The position numbers were made by a program, and so were the translations under genes. From Sphingopyxis alaskensis RB2256 (GTDB taxonomy: Bacteria > Pseudomonadota > Alphaproteobacteria > Sphingomonadales > Sphingomonadaceae): a stretch of 64,000 nt of DNA. The notes beneath the pieces were generated by a model. It saw only the letters and a program-made list of their open reading frames with translations, had not been told where the DNA came from and did not search any database. This document shows, one piece after another, positions 53,090 through 62,365 of this stretch. Within the stretch, counting starts at the first letter, position 1; every line of letters begins with the position of its first letter. The DNA lies in assembly GCF_000013985.1 (NCBI RefSeq), contig NC_008048.1:3227001-3291000 (forward strand), given 5' to 3'.

Positions 53090-54868
53090 CTACCCGATAT
53101 GCTTGAATATCCACCCCACGCTCACCCCGCCCGCGGGGGCGGTGCCCGTGACGACAAGCTGTTCGGTCGGGTAGGGGCGGCCATCGCCATCGACCCACAG
53201 GCTTTCCTCGATGGCCAGCTCGCCTTCGGAGGTGCGGAACTGCCACAGCGGCCCGCCGCCGAGGCGCAGCAGCGCACCCAGCCCGTCGGCGGTCAGGCTG
53301 GCCGAAATGTTGCGGCCGAGGTGAAAGCGGATCGTGAAGGCCTTGTCGCCCTTGCGCCGCGTGCGCGGGGCGGGCAGCAGCATGTCCTCGCCGCGCAGTT
53401 CGCGCCCGTTGGGTGAGAGGATCAGCAGGCGGCGGTGGATCAGCCCGTGGCGGCGTGCATAGCCGTCGTGGCTCATCTCGAGCCGGCTGCCCTGCGGTGT
53501 TTCGCGGCGATCAAGCTCGACCTCGGTGACGCCCTTGCCAAGCGCGCCGCCGGGCAGGATTGCGGTCGAATTGCTGTCGGCCAGCGTCAGCGTCGAATGC
53601 GCCGCGGTTGTCCGCAGCCCGCGCGCAAGGTCGGCGGGGATCGTCGCGCCGGTGAGCGCCGCACCGCCGCAGTTGACGACGATCCGTTCGTCGCCATCGC
53701 TGAGTTCGAAGGCGAGGGTCGAAGCGCAGCCCGCCTCGGTCACCCGGGCAATGGGGGGAGGCGCGGCGTCGGCGAGCAGCACCGCCTTGTTCGCGACAAG
53801 CCGCTGATAGCCCCAGTCGCGCGCCTGTTTCAGCGGCCGGGTGCGCACGCCGCTTGCCGCGACGATCGCCTGCACATGCGCCGCCGAGGTCGCACCGCTG
53901 CCCTGCCAGCAGCCCATGCCGCCATCGGCGTGGAGCAGCCCGAGCAGCGCGGGGACGGCCCGCGCGAGCACTTCCTGCACAAAGGGTGGCACCTCCATGC
54001 GGCGCATGTCATAGGTGCGCGCGAGCATCGACAGCGCCATGATCGCGTCGAGTTGCGCCTGCGGCGAGCGCGAGATATTGCCGCCGTCGGCATAAAAGCT
54101 GGTTTCCAGCACCTTGCGTAGCCCCGCTTCGCCGAACACCTGCCGCGGCTCGCCGCCGGGCATGAGGAGCGACGCGGCGACGATGCCGACCCACGCGACC
54201 ATTTGTCCCGTGCCCGGCCGCGTCTTGTCGGCGACGCGGTCGAGGTGCCGCGCCGCGCGCGCGAGGTGGTTGAGCACCGCCGAGCGATAGACAAGGTCGC
54301 TCGACGACAGGATGAGCGGCGCGTGAGCGGCCCAGAAGAGGATACGCCAGCCGGTATTGTCGGCGCGCCACGCGGGTTCGCTCACCGTCTCGCCATGCGT
54401 GCCGAGCCAGTGACGCACCACGGCTTCGGCGATCGGCGCGCCATCGGCGCGGGTGCCGGTGGCGGCGAGGTCGCGCAGCCAGGCAAAGCTGTGCAGATAA
54501 TCGGCAAAGGCCGGCGCGACGGTCAGCGACGCGAAATCAAGATCGCCGAGCGGCAGTTTCAGCCCGCGATGCAGAAAATGGCCGGCACGGATCGCGGTGC
54601 CCGCACGCGGATCGCCCGGCACCGGGTCGGCGGGTACGCCGAGCAGCTTCAGCGGAAAGCGCCCTTTGAGCCGCAGCGCGTGGAGCGGGGTGCGCCAGGT
54701 CAGGCGGGTGATCGCATTGGCGACGCGATCGCCGAGCGACAGCCCCTTGTCGGCGGGCAGGCGGATCAGGCGTTTGCCGGGTTCGATCGTGTCGTCGATC
54801 GGCGCGGCGTCGTAACCGGGATCGAGCGGCGGGTCGGCGGGGGCGGTGGTCAGCGGTCTCCCCTCCAT
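53090..54868 (-). CDS. heparinase II/III family protein
   Basis: A 592-residue protein of the alphaproteobacterial heparinase II/III-like family. The alpha/alpha-toroid half includes DYLHSFAWLRDL, GTHGETVSEPAWRADNTGWRI and SFYADGGNISRSPQAQLDA. The beta-sandwich half has DGDERIVVNCGG, TAAHSTLTLADSNSTAI and GYARRHGLIHRR. It may act on a cell-wall or surface polysaccharide, but no polysaccharide substrate is established. I recall it between rpe and purH in related genomes. It starts three bases after the rpe stop. Confidence 0.88.
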   Translation of the reverse strand: MEGRPLTTAPADPPLDPGYDAAPIDDTIEPGKRLIRLPADKGLSLGDRVANAITRLTWRTPLHALRLKGRFPLKLLGVPADPVPGDPRAGTAIRAGHFLHRGLKLPLGDLDFASLTVAPAFADYLHSFAWLRDLAATGTRADGAPIAEAVVRHWLGTHGETVSEPAWRADNTGWRILFWAAHAPLILSSSDLVYRSAVLNHLARAARHLDRVADKTRPGTGQMVAWVGIVAASLLMPGGEPRQVFGEAGLRKVLETSFYADGGNISRSPQAQLDAIMALSMLARTYDMRRMEVPPFVQEVLARAVPALLGLLHADGGMGCWQGSGATSAAHVQAIVAASGVRTRPLKQARDWGYQRLVANKAVLLADAAPPPIARVTEAGCASTLAFELSDGDERIVVNCGGAALTGATIPADLARGLRTTAAHSTLTLADSNSTAILPGGALGKGVTEVELDRRETPQGSRLEMSHDGYARRHGLIHRRLLILSPNGRELRGEDMLLPAPRTRRKGDKAFTIRFHLGRNISASLTADGLGALLRLGGGPLWQFRTSEGELAIEESLWVDGDGRPYPTEQLVVTGTAPAGGVSVGWIFKHIG

Positions 54869-54871
54869 CGA

Positions 54872-55543
54872 TCAGGCCCCGCGCAGCCGCCGGATATTGT
54901 CGGCATATGCCCCTGGCCCGCCCTTGAAGGTCGCGGTCCCCGCGACGAGCACGTCGGCGCCGGCCGATATGGCGCGTGGCGCGGTCGCCGCATCGATCCC
55001 GCCGTCGACCTCCAGCCTTATGTCGCGGCCCGATTTCTCGATCATCTTCTTCACCGCCTCGATCTTGCGAAGCTGGCTGGCGATGAAGCTCTGCCCGCCG
55101 AAGCCGGGGTTGACGCTCATGATGAGGACCAGGTCGATGTCGTCGATCAGATAATCGAGCATCTTGGCCGGGGTCGCGGGATTCAGCGACACGCCCGCCT
55201 GTTTGCCCAGCGATTTGATATGCTGGACGGTGCGGTGGATGTGCGGTCCCGCCTCGGGATGGACGGTGATGATGTCGGCGCCCGCCGCGGCAAAGGCGTC
55301 GAGGAAATGGTCGACCGGCGAGATCATCAGATGGACGTCAAAGGGCAGCGACGAGTGCGGGCGCAGCGCCTTCACCACCATCGGCCCGATCGTCAGATTG
55401 GGCACAAAATGGCCGTCCATCACGTCGATATGAACCCAGTCGGCCCCCGCGGCCTCGATCGCGCGCACTTCCTCGCCCAGCTTCGCGAAATCGGCGCTGA
55501 GGATCGACGGGGCAATGCGGACGGCGGGCGGCGTGGCGGTCAT
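54872..55543 (-). CDS. rpe: ribulose-phosphate 3-epimerase
   Basis: Interconverts ribulose-5-phosphate and xylulose-5-phosphate. The 223-residue TIM barrel has [36 protein letters not shown] (metal ligands), [19 protein letters not shown] and [12 protein letters not shown] with phosphate-binding [12 protein letters not shown]. It precedes the heparinase gene by three bases on the same strand. Confidence 0.96.
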   Translation of the reverse strand: MTATPPAVRIAPSILSADFAKLGEEVRAIEAAGADWVHIDVMDGHFVPNLTIGPMVVKALRPHSSLPFDVHLMISPVDHFLDAFAAAGADIITVHPEAGPHIHRTVQHIKSLGKQAGVSLNPATPAKMLDYLIDDIDLVLIMSVNPGFGGQSFIASQLRKIEAVKKMIEKSGRDIRLEVDGGIDAATAPRAISAGADVLVAGTATFKGGPGAYADNIRRLRGA

Positions 55544-55672
55544 GGATCGGCCTTAACCATCTAAGGAGTCGGGAGCAAGCGGGGGCGGGCGGTGGTTGTG
55601 GAAAAGCGGGGGGCGCTGCGGTGTTGAGAGGGGAATGGCTGGTTGCGACCGATTGCGGCCGTTGGCATTTCG

Positions 55673-55790
55673 GGCTCTCTCCCCTTCAGGGGAGAGACAC
55701 GAAGGCTTGGCAGCTTGCTGCCTAGCCGCAGTTGAGAGGGGTTTGGATGGTCCCCCTCTCCCAACCCTCTCCCCTGAAGGGGAGAGGGCT
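55673..55790. repeat. CTCTCCCCTTCAGGGGAGAG-type intergenic repeat
   Basis: CTCTCCCCTTCAGGGGAGAG at the left, GGCTTGGCAGCTTGCTGCC in the middle and CTCTCCCCTGAAGGGGAGAG at the right. The layout matches the element at 3638-3765 with different bases in the outer stems, so the two share a structure rather than an exact sequence. It occupies most of the gap between rpe and the kinase gene. Confidence 0.75.
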
Positions 55791-55828
55791 TTATGGCAGC
55801 TCTCCACCCCAAAACCGCCGCCGATACC

Positions 55829-56347
55829 CTACATCAACCCCGCCGCCGCAATCGCCGCGACGGCATGGTCGATCCGGGCGTCGCCCTCGCCCTCGATCCA
55901 CGCCCATGGGAGCTGGCGCCGTTCGAGTTCGCCGATCGCGACGTCCATGAACTGATGCCGCGCCAGATCGCTGCCGAACAGGCGGGTGCCGTCCTCCTCC
56001 CAGGGCAGGTCCATCGCGGGAACGAGATAGAGGTCGGCCACCCCGGTCCACGCATCGATTTCGGGCAAGCGGCGCCCCAGCAGCATGAGCGCCCACGCCT
56101 GCGTCATCAGCGGGTCGGTGTCGGACACCAGCCAGTCGGGCTGCTGGGCCAGCGCCGCCGCGGTCGCGGCGCGGTGGCCGTCGAAAATGGCGAGCAGGTC
56201 GACCTCGTCGAACTTGGTGCCATTCGCCTCGGCATAGGTGCGCCCATATTCGGGGACGACCAGCCCGCCGAGCCGCAGCGCGAGCCGCGGGGCGAGCGTC
56301 GACTTGCCCGTGCTTTCGGCGCCGTGCAGGCAGATGTGCCGGGTCAT
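55829..56347 (-). CDS. NadR-like nicotinamide riboside kinase domain protein
   Basis: A 172-residue P-loop protein. Walker A GAESTGKST is at residues 9-17, followed by VPEYGRTYAEANG, VSDTDPLMTQAWALMLLG and LYLVPAMDLPWEEDGTRLFG. This is the kinase half of NadR without the adenylyltransferase part. Overlapping the pnuC stop by four bases, it probably phosphorylates nicotinamide riboside brought in by PnuC. Last gene of the crtY operon. Confidence 0.85.
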   Translation of the reverse strand: MTRHICLHGAESTGKSTLAPRLALRLGGLVVPEYGRTYAEANGTKFDEVDLLAIFDGHRAATAAALAQQPDWLVSDTDPLMTQAWALMLLGRRLPEIDAWTGVADLYLVPAMDLPWEEDGTRLFGSDLARHQFMDVAIGELERRQLPWAWIEGEGDARIDHAVAAIAAAGLM

Positions 56348-56913
56348 GGCGCGAGCCGCCCGGTCGCCGCCGCGCGGCGCCACTGGATCAGCCCGTCGAT
56401 CGACAGGCCGAGCAGCACGACATAGACCGCGCTGGTCGCGTAAAGCCCGCGCGATGCGAAGAGCGGGATCGCGATCAGGTCGACGAGGATCCACAGATAC
56501 CAGCTTTCGACGCGCCGCCGCGCGAGCAGCCATTGCGCGGTGACGCTGATCATCGCGATCGCGCCGTCGATCCATGGCGCCGCCGCGTCGGTGTGGCGGT
56601 CCATCGCATAGCTCCATCCCGCCCAGGCGGCTAGCGTGCCGAGCCCCCAGCCCCATCGCGCGCGGTCGCCCATCCAGCCGACCGGGACGCCGCTGTCGGT
56701 CCGTGCGCGCGTCCACGCCGCCCAGCCATAAAGATTGAGCGCGAAGAAAAAGCCCTGGAGCAGCATGTCGCTGTACAGCTTCGCCTCGAAGAAGACGAAG
56801 GCATAGAGCGCCACCGCGACGAGCGCGAAGGGATAGTTCCAGACGCTGCGCAGCGCGACGAGCGCGACATTGGTGAGCACGAAGGCGGCGGCAACCCATT
56901 CGACGGGGTTCAT
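56344..56913 (-). CDS. pnuC: PnuC-type nicotinamide riboside transporter
   Basis: A 189-residue membrane protein with about six or seven helices. WNYPFALVAVALYAFVFFEAKLYSDMLLQGFFFALNLYGWAAW (as a pattern) and SWYLWILVDLIAIPLFASRGL are the PnuC signature regions. It imports nicotinamide riboside by facilitated diffusion, with trapping by the kinase encoded next. The ATG at 56913 overlaps the crtB stop (ATGA) and its own stop overlaps the kinase start. Confidence 0.92.
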   Translation of the reverse strand: MNPVEWVAAAFVLTNVALVALRSVWNYPFALVAVALYAFVFFEAKLYSDMLLQGFFFALNLYGWAAWTRARTDSGVPVGWMGDRARWGWGLGTLAAWAGWSYAMDRHTDAAAPWIDGAIAMISVTAQWLLARRRVESWYLWILVDLIAIPLFASRGLYATSAVYVVLLGLSIDGLIQWRRAAATGRLAP

Positions 56914-57893
56914 GCGCCTGCGCACTCCCCGTGCGTGTGTACGCCGTCCGGCCGGGGCCGCGTCCACAGCCCCTCGCGGCTGATCCGTCGCTCTGGCGGG
57001 CGGCGGAGCACCGACCAGCCCGCGCGCGCAACCCAGCCCAGTTTGGCGGCGAGCGAGCTTGCGGCGCGATGGTCCCACGCATGATCGCCGCGCCGCCGCA
57101 CCTCGCGCGCGATGTCGCCATAAATGCCCGCGGCGGCGAGCACCGCCCAGCGGCTGCGCGGCGGCAGTTTGCGGGCGCCCCAGCGCGCCGACGCTTCATA
57201 TTCTTCCGCCATTTCGGCGAGCCATTTTGCCATCACGGCGAGCCGGGGGCGAAAGGCGGGGTGCATATGCTGCCCCGGCGGAATGTCGAGTTCGACCATC
57301 CATTCGACGGGCAGGTAACAGCGGTCGGCGGCGGCATCCTCGGCCACGTCGCGCGCGATATTGGCAAGCTGGAACGCGATGCCGAGGTCGGATGCACGGT
57401 CGAGCGTGCGCTCGTCATCGGGGTCGATTCCCATCACCAGCGCCATCGCGACGCCGACCGCGCCCGCAACATGATAGCAATAGCGCAGCAGATCGTCCTC
57501 GCTGCGCGGCCGCCAGTCCCTTGCATCGAGATCGAATCCCGCGACGATATCGTCGATAACCGCGCGCGGGATCGCCACCTCGGTGAGCAGGAAACCCAGC
57601 GCGTCGAACGCCGGATCGCCCGTCGGCGCGCCCGCAAAGGCCTGGTCGGTCAGCGCCCGGATGCGCTCGACGGCCGCTGCGGAATCGTGTCCCGGCGCCA
57701 TCGTGCCGCCATGATCCTGCCCGTCGGTCAGGTCATCGGCCGCGCGGCACCAGGCGTAAAGCAGCCAGACGCGCTCGCGCGTTTCGCGGTCGAAAAGCTG
57801 ACTCGCGAGAGCAAAGCTTTTCGACCCGCGCGCGATGCTGTCGTGCGCGAAACCGTGGAGGGCGTCGGCGTCATAGGCCCCCGCTTCGGTCAT
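56910..57893 (-). CDS. crtB: phytoene synthase
   Basis: Condenses two geranylgeranyl diphosphates to phytoene. The 327-residue enzyme has the first Asp-rich motif in LLYAWCRAADDLTDGQD (DDLTD, about 53-57) and the second in FQLANIARDVAEDAAADRCYLP (about 174-195). ARWGARKLPPRSRWAVLAAAGIYGDI is the usual later segment. It sits in a translationally coupled chain: the LOG gene stop overlaps its ATG by one base, and its stop overlaps pnuC. Other carotenoid genes are just upstream. Confidence 0.94.
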   Translation of the reverse strand: MTEAGAYDADALHGFAHDSIARGSKSFALASQLFDRETRERVWLLYAWCRAADDLTDGQDHGGTMAPGHDSAAAVERIRALTDQAFAGAPTGDPAFDALGFLLTEVAIPRAVIDDIVAGFDLDARDWRPRSEDDLLRYCYHVAGAVGVAMALVMGIDPDDERTLDRASDLGIAFQLANIARDVAEDAAADRCYLPVEWMVELDIPPGQHMHPAFRPRLAVMAKWLAEMAEEYEASARWGARKLPPRSRWAVLAAAGIYGDIAREVRRRGDHAWDHRAASSLAAKLGWVARAGWSVLRRPPERRISREGLWTRPRPDGVHTHGECAGA

Positions 57894-58474
57894 CAGAGAT
57901 TTTCGGCCTTCATCGCGAAAATCGTCTGGTGCGGCGTATAATGCGCCATCTTGTCGAGCAGATCGTCGAGTCCGGCGTCGACGATCAATATCCCCGCATG
58001 GGCGGGGCGGATGAAGCCGACCTCGATCATCCGGCGGTTGAAGGCGATGAGGTCGTTGTAGAAGCCCGCGGCGTTGAGCAGCCCGACGGGCTTGGTGTGA
58101 TAGCCGAGCTGCGCCCAGCTGATCGCTTCCCACAGCTCGTCCATCGTCCCGACGCCGCCGGGGATCGTCAGGAACCCGTCCGACAGGTCGGTGAACATCT
58201 TCTTGCGCTCGTGCATCCCCGATACGACGTGCAGCTCGGTGCAGCCGCGATGCGCGACCTCGGCGCCGACGAGCGCCTCGGGAATGATGCCGATCACCTC
58301 GCCGCCCGCTTCCAGCGCGCTGTCGGCGACCGCGCCCATCAACCCCAGTCGCCCGCCGCCATAGACGACGCCGATGCCCCTGTCGGCCAATGTGCGCCCG
58401 ACATGGCGCGCGGTTTCGATATAGACGGGGTCATCGGGGGTCGCGGACCCGCAATAGACGGCGAGGCGTTTCAT
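57893..58474 (-). CDS. LOG family cytokinin-riboside 5'-monophosphate phosphoribohydrolase-like protein
   Basis: A 193-residue Rossmann-fold protein. VYGGGRLGLMGAVADSAL, SGMHERKKMFTDLSDGFL and PGGVGTMDELWE (PGGxGTxxE, residues 105-113) define the TIGR00730/LOG family. Such enzymes split nucleoside monophosphates, or nicotinamide/other ribosides in some bacteria. It is placed between crtI and crtB with a one-base overlap to crtB. Why it belongs here is not known. Confidence 0.92.
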   Translation of the reverse strand: MKRLAVYCGSATPDDPVYIETARHVGRTLADRGIGVVYGGGRLGLMGAVADSALEAGGEVIGIIPEALVGAEVAHRGCTELHVVSGMHERKKMFTDLSDGFLTIPGGVGTMDELWEAISWAQLGYHTKPVGLLNAAGFYNDLIAFNRRMIEVGFIRPAHAGILIVDAGLDDLLDKMAHYTPHQTIFAMKAENL

Positions 58475-58509
58475 AGTCTTCCCTTACCCGCTCGATGATG
58501 TGAGCGGAA

Positions 58510-59988
58510 TTACAAGTCCAGCATCAACGCCGCCGTTGCCTTGGCGCTGCCGACGACGCCTGGGATTCCCGCGCCCGGATGCGTTCCCGCGCCGACGAAG
58601 TAAAGATTGGAAATCCTGTCGTCGCGGTTGTGCGCGCGGAAAAAGGCCGACTGCCACAGCACGGGTTCGAGGCTGAACGCGCTGCCGAGGTGCGCATTGA
58701 GGTCGCGACCGAAATCGGTCGGCGTATAGTGAAAGCGCGTGACGATATTGGCGCGAAGATCGGGTGCGACGCGCCGTTCGACCTCGTCGATGATCGCATC
58801 GGCGAAGCGCGTGCCGAAATCGCCGTCCCAGTCGGCTTTCGCCTTGCCGAGGTGCGCGACGGGGGCAAGCGCGTAAAAGGTCGAATGCCCCGGCGGCGCC
58901 ATGCCCGGATCGGTGATGCTGGGATGGTGGAGGTAGAGCGAGAAATCGTCCGGCACGACGCCGTTCTTGTAGATGTCGTCGAGCAGCCCTTTATACCGCG
59001 GGCCGAACAAGATGCTGTGGTGCGCGACACCGGGATAGTCGCCCTTCGCGCCGAAATGCACGACGAACAGCGACGGCGACCAGCGTTTGCGCGCCAGGCT
59101 GCGCGCCGTTTTCGGCCCGCGCGGATGATCGGCGAGCAGGTCGCGGTAGGCGTGCATCAGGTCGCCGTTGCACGCGATCATTTCGGCGTCGCCGCGCCAG
59201 CCGCTCGCGGTGGTCACCCCGGTCGCGCGGTCGCCCGCGGTGTGAATCGCCGTCACCGCATCGCCGAGGCGCAGCGTCCCGCCCAGCCGCTCGAACAGGC
59301 GGATCAGTGCGGCGACCAGCCGGTTGGTGCCGCCGCGCGCGAACCAGACGCCGCCGTCCTTCTCGATCGTGTGGATCAGCGCATAGATGGCGCTCGTCGT
59401 CATCGGATTGCCGCCAACGAGCAGGGTGTGGAACGACAGCGCCTGCCGCAGCCGCTCATCCTGCACATAGGAGGAGACGATCGAATAGACGCTGCGCCAC
59501 GCCTGATATTTCATCAGCGCAGGCGCGGCCCTGATCATCGCCCGAAAGTCGAGAAAGGCGGTCGCGCCGAGCTTGACATAGCCCTGTTCGTAAACGCCCT
59601 TCGAATAGTCGAGGAAGCGTTCGTAACCCGCGACGTCGGCGGGGTTCAGCCGCGCGATCTCGGCGTGGAGCGCCGCCTCGTCGTTCGAATAGTCGAAATT
59701 GGTCCCGTCGGGCCAGTTGAGCCGGTAGAAAGGACTGACGGGCATCAGTTCGACGTCGGCGGCCATGTCCTGCCCGCTCAATTCCCACAGGTCGCTGAGG
59801 CAGGGCGGATCGGTGATGACGGTCGGCCCGGCGTCGAAGGTGAAGCCGTCGCGCACCCAATGATAGGCGCGCCCGCCGGGCTTGTCGCGCGCCTCGACGA
59901 TCGTCGTCGCGACCCCTGCCGATTGCAGCCGGATCGCAAGCGCGAGGCCGCCGAAACCGGCGCCGATGACGATGGCGGTGCGGGTCAT
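58510..59988 (-). CDS. crtI: phytoene desaturase
   Basis: FAD-dependent desaturation of phytoene to lycopene. The 492-residue protein begins with the dinucleotide motif AIVIGAGFGGLALAIRLQ and EARDKPGGRAY. It continues with FDAGPTVITDP, SFHTLLVGGNPM and the C-terminal signature FVGAGTHPGAGIPGVVGSAKA. The ATG at 59988 overlaps the crtY stop by four bases. Gap to the LOG gene is 35 bases. Confidence 0.95.
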   Translation of the reverse strand: MTRTAIVIGAGFGGLALAIRLQSAGVATTIVEARDKPGGRAYHWVRDGFTFDAGPTVITDPPCLSDLWELSGQDMAADVELMPVSPFYRLNWPDGTNFDYSNDEAALHAEIARLNPADVAGYERFLDYSKGVYEQGYVKLGATAFLDFRAMIRAAPALMKYQAWRSVYSIVSSYVQDERLRQALSFHTLLVGGNPMTTSAIYALIHTIEKDGGVWFARGGTNRLVAALIRLFERLGGTLRLGDAVTAIHTAGDRATGVTTASGWRGDAEMIACNGDLMHAYRDLLADHPRGPKTARSLARKRWSPSLFVVHFGAKGDYPGVAHHSILFGPRYKGLLDDIYKNGVVPDDFSLYLHHPSITDPGMAPPGHSTFYALAPVAHLGKAKADWDGDFGTRFADAIIDEVERRVAPDLRANIVTRFHYTPTDFGRDLNAHLGSAFSLEPVLWQSAFFRAHNRDDRISNLYFVGAGTHPGAGIPGVVGSAKATAALMLDL

Positions 59989-61142
59989 TTCCAATCCAGT
60001 TTTGCAAGCGCCGACAGCGCGCGGCCGACCGGCACCGGCGGCTTTCCCGCAAGCAGGCGCAGCCGGTCCGCCGCGGTCGACCGCCCGGCATAGAAGCGCG
60101 CGACGAGCCGCGGCGACAGGCGATAGAATCGCTCGAAAATGCGGTAACGCCTATCGGGATCGGCGGCGCGGAACAGCATGGCGTCCAGCATCCGGTAAAA
60201 GCGCTGGCGCCGCCACGCCGACTGCGCGCGCGCGCGCAGCAGCGCGGGCAGGTCGGCGCGACCGACCAGCGCGGGCAGCGCCGCCGCGGTGCGTACGGCG
60301 TGCGGCAGCGAATAACCCGTCGTCGCGTGGAACATCCCTGCGCGCACGCCGATTCGTGACGTGCGGTCCGATTCCGGCCACAACCGGTCGAAATCGCCCG
60401 CGATCACCACTGGTAACACGCCGCTCTCCTCGCGCATCGTCGCCGTCACCTGCCAGCCCTGCGCCGCGGCATAGGCGGCAATGCGTTCGCGCACCACCAT
60501 TTCGTCGAGGTCGGCGTCGTCGCTGTAATAGGTGTCCTCGACGAACAGGGTTTCGGCGTCGAAGGGGAGGAGATAGACAAAGCGATAGCCGTCCAATTGC
60601 TCCACCGTCGCGTCCATCACCACCGGCTGTTCGACGCCGTGCCCGCCCTTCACGGTGAGCGCCTGCCCGACAAACTTCTGCCAGCCGCAGTCCAGTGTCG
60701 GAAACTTGCCCGCGCCGCGCGCGTCGAGGACATGCTTCGCCGACAATCGCCCGCCGCGCGCCAGCAGCAGATGGTCGGGCGCGACATGTTTCGCGCGATC
60801 GGCGATGATATGGCCGTCCGGCAGCGCCGCCGCCACCGCTTCGGCCAGCGCTTCGCCGGTGATGCTTTTATATCCCATGTGCAGCGTCCGCGCGTGCGCG
60901 GGAAAGCGCACGTCATAGCGCGGCCAGTGGTGGCGGACGAGCGGCGCGACGAGCCAGCGGTCCTTCTTTGCGATGTCGCTGTCGAAAAAGGACCAGATAT
61001 GATTGCCCCCGACCGGCCCCGGCTCGATCAGTCGTATGTCGAGATCGGGCCGCTTGGCCGCCAGCGCCAGCGCCGCAAGTCCGCCCGCAAGCCCGCCGCC
61101 GACGATCGCGATGTCGCATTTATCGATGTTCGGCCCCACCAT
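59985..61142 (-). CDS. crtY: lycopene beta-cyclase
   Basis: Forms beta-carotene from lycopene. The 385-residue protein starts with CDIAIVGGGLAGGLAALAL, then NHIWSFFDSDI, the LPFDAETLFVEDTYYSDDAD catalytic region and AGMFHATTGYSLPHAV, and is of the bacterial CrtY flavoprotein type. It is first gene of the minus-strand operon. A divergent hydroxylase gene starts 73 bases away. Confidence 0.95.
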   Translation of the reverse strand: MVGPNIDKCDIAIVGGGLAGGLAALALAAKRPDLDIRLIEPGPVGGNHIWSFFDSDIAKKDRWLVAPLVRHHWPRYDVRFPAHARTLHMGYKSITGEALAEAVAAALPDGHIIADRAKHVAPDHLLLARGGRLSAKHVLDARGAGKFPTLDCGWQKFVGQALTVKGGHGVEQPVVMDATVEQLDGYRFVYLLPFDAETLFVEDTYYSDDADLDEMVVRERIAAYAAAQGWQVTATMREESGVLPVVIAGDFDRLWPESDRTSRIGVRAGMFHATTGYSLPHAVRTAAALPALVGRADLPALLRARAQSAWRRQRFYRMLDAMLFRAADPDRRYRIFERFYRLSPRLVARFYAGRSTAADRLRLLAGKPPVPVGRALSALAKLDWK

Positions 61143-61215
61143 GTCTCCGCCCTAGCCGCGCTTCGCGCCCGTGCAAAGCCATTGCAACGCGCCGCCGAAC
61201 GGCTAGCCTCCCGCC

Positions 61216-61977
61216 ATGACCGGCTGGGCGATCCTTTTGTCCGCGCTTGCGATGACCGCCATCGTGGGCGTGCGCTATCTTGTGACCAGCGGCGCCTTCG
61301 CCTTCGCCACGCGCCTTAGGCACCCCGGCCTCTATCGCGGGCTCGAACCGCAGATGCGCCGCGAGATCGGCTGGAGCCTTGCCAGCGCCGCCATTTACGG
61401 CATCCCCGCTGGCGTGGTCGCCTGGGGATGGCAGGCGCATGGCTGGACGCGCATCTATGCCGACGTGGGCGCCTTTCCGCTCTGGTATCTGCCCGTCAGC
61501 CTGCTCCTCTATCTGCTGCTCCACGACACATGGTTTTACTGGACGCATCGCTGGATGCACCGCCCGCGCCTGTTCCGCCTCGCGCACGCCGTCCATCATG
61601 CGAGCCGCCCGCCGACCGCCTGGGCGGCGATGAGTTTTCATCCGATCGAGGCAGTCACCGGCGCCATCGTCATCCCTGCGCTCGTTTTTGTCATTCCCAT
61701 CCATGTCGCGGTGCTGGGCCTTGTTCTGGCGATCATGACGATCATGGGGGTCGGCAATCATATGGGGTGGGAGATGTTTCCGCGCGCGCTTGTTCATGGA
61801 CCAGCAGGGCGCTGGCTGATAACCGCGACGCATCACCAGGCGCATCATGCCGTCTACCGGGGGAATTATGGACTTTATTTCCGTTTCTGGGATCGCGCGT
61901 GCGGCACGGACATCGGGCTTGGCCGCTTTGATCCTGTGCGCCGTGACGGCGAACGCCCCGCCGCCGCCGACGGTTGA
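61216..61977 (+). CDS. sterol desaturase/fatty-acid hydroxylase family membrane protein (probable carotenoid hydroxylase)
   Basis: A 253-residue diiron membrane hydroxylase. The three His clusters HDTWFYWTHRWMH, HAVHHASRP and HHQAHHAVYRGNYG match the family. Its place beside crtY, crtI and crtB suggests ring hydroxylation of a carotenoid, CrtZ or CrtG-like, but its length fits the COG3000 hydroxylases better than classical short CrtZ. GGCTAG nine bases before the ATG and no SD suggest a leaderless mRNA. The last 110 bases overlap the next gene. Confidence 0.8.
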   Translation: MTGWAILLSALAMTAIVGVRYLVTSGAFAFATRLRHPGLYRGLEPQMRREIGWSLASAAIYGIPAGVVAWGWQAHGWTRIYADVGAFPLWYLPVSLLLYLLLHDTWFYWTHRWMHRPRLFRLAHAVHHASRPPTAWAAMSFHPIEAVTGAIVIPALVFVIPIHVAVLGLVLAIMTIMGVGNHMGWEMFPRALVHGPAGRWLITATHHQAHHAVYRGNYGLYFRFWDRACGTDIGLGRFDPVRRDGERPAAADG

Positions 61978-62332
61978 GGTCAGCGTTACCGGGCTGCGCA
62001 GCGCCAGGGGGCAGTTGCTCGTCTGCCTGACGACCCAGGCGAGCGCCTTTCCCGATTGCAGCAAGGACAAGGCTTCGGTGCGCATGGCGGTGAAAGCCGC
62101 CGATGCCGCGCGCTTCGACATCCATGCGCCCGCCACGGGCACCTATGCGATCGCGGTGGTCCATGACGAAAATGGCAACAACAAGATGGACAAGGCGATC
62201 TTCCTGCCCAGGGAAGGCTTCGGCTTTTCGCGCAATCCGACGATCACCGTTGGCCCGCCGAGTTTCAAATCGGCCAGTTTTGCGGTCGCGGGCGACATGC
62301 ACCAGTCGATCAGGATGAAATATATGCTCTAG
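61868..62332 (+). CDS. DUF2141 domain-containing exported protein
   Basis: A 154-residue protein with a signal peptide (MDFISVSGIARA...LILCAVTA, about 35 residues) and the DUF2141 domain: TVEVSVTGLRSARGQLLVCL, GTYAIAVVHDENGNNKMDKAIF and GFGFSRNP in outline. Calcium-like Asp/Asn runs are present. GGGGGAATT before the ATG at 61868 supports the start. The first 110 bases lie inside the hydroxylase gene in another phase. Often found beside crt genes in sphingomonads as I recall; function unknown. Confidence 0.85.
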   Translation: MDFISVSGIARAARTSGLAALILCAVTANAPPPPTVEVSVTGLRSARGQLLVCLTTQASAFPDCSKDKASVRMAVKAADAARFDIHAPATGTYAIAVVHDENGNNKMDKAIFLPREGFGFSRNPTITVGPPSFKSASFAVAGDMHQSIRMKYML

Positions 62333-62365
62333 TGGCGCCCGCGCGCCGCCGCTAAGAGAGCGCGC

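Noticed and set aside
58579..60093. 504-codon plus-strand frame
   Set aside because: Antisense to crtI; no motif.
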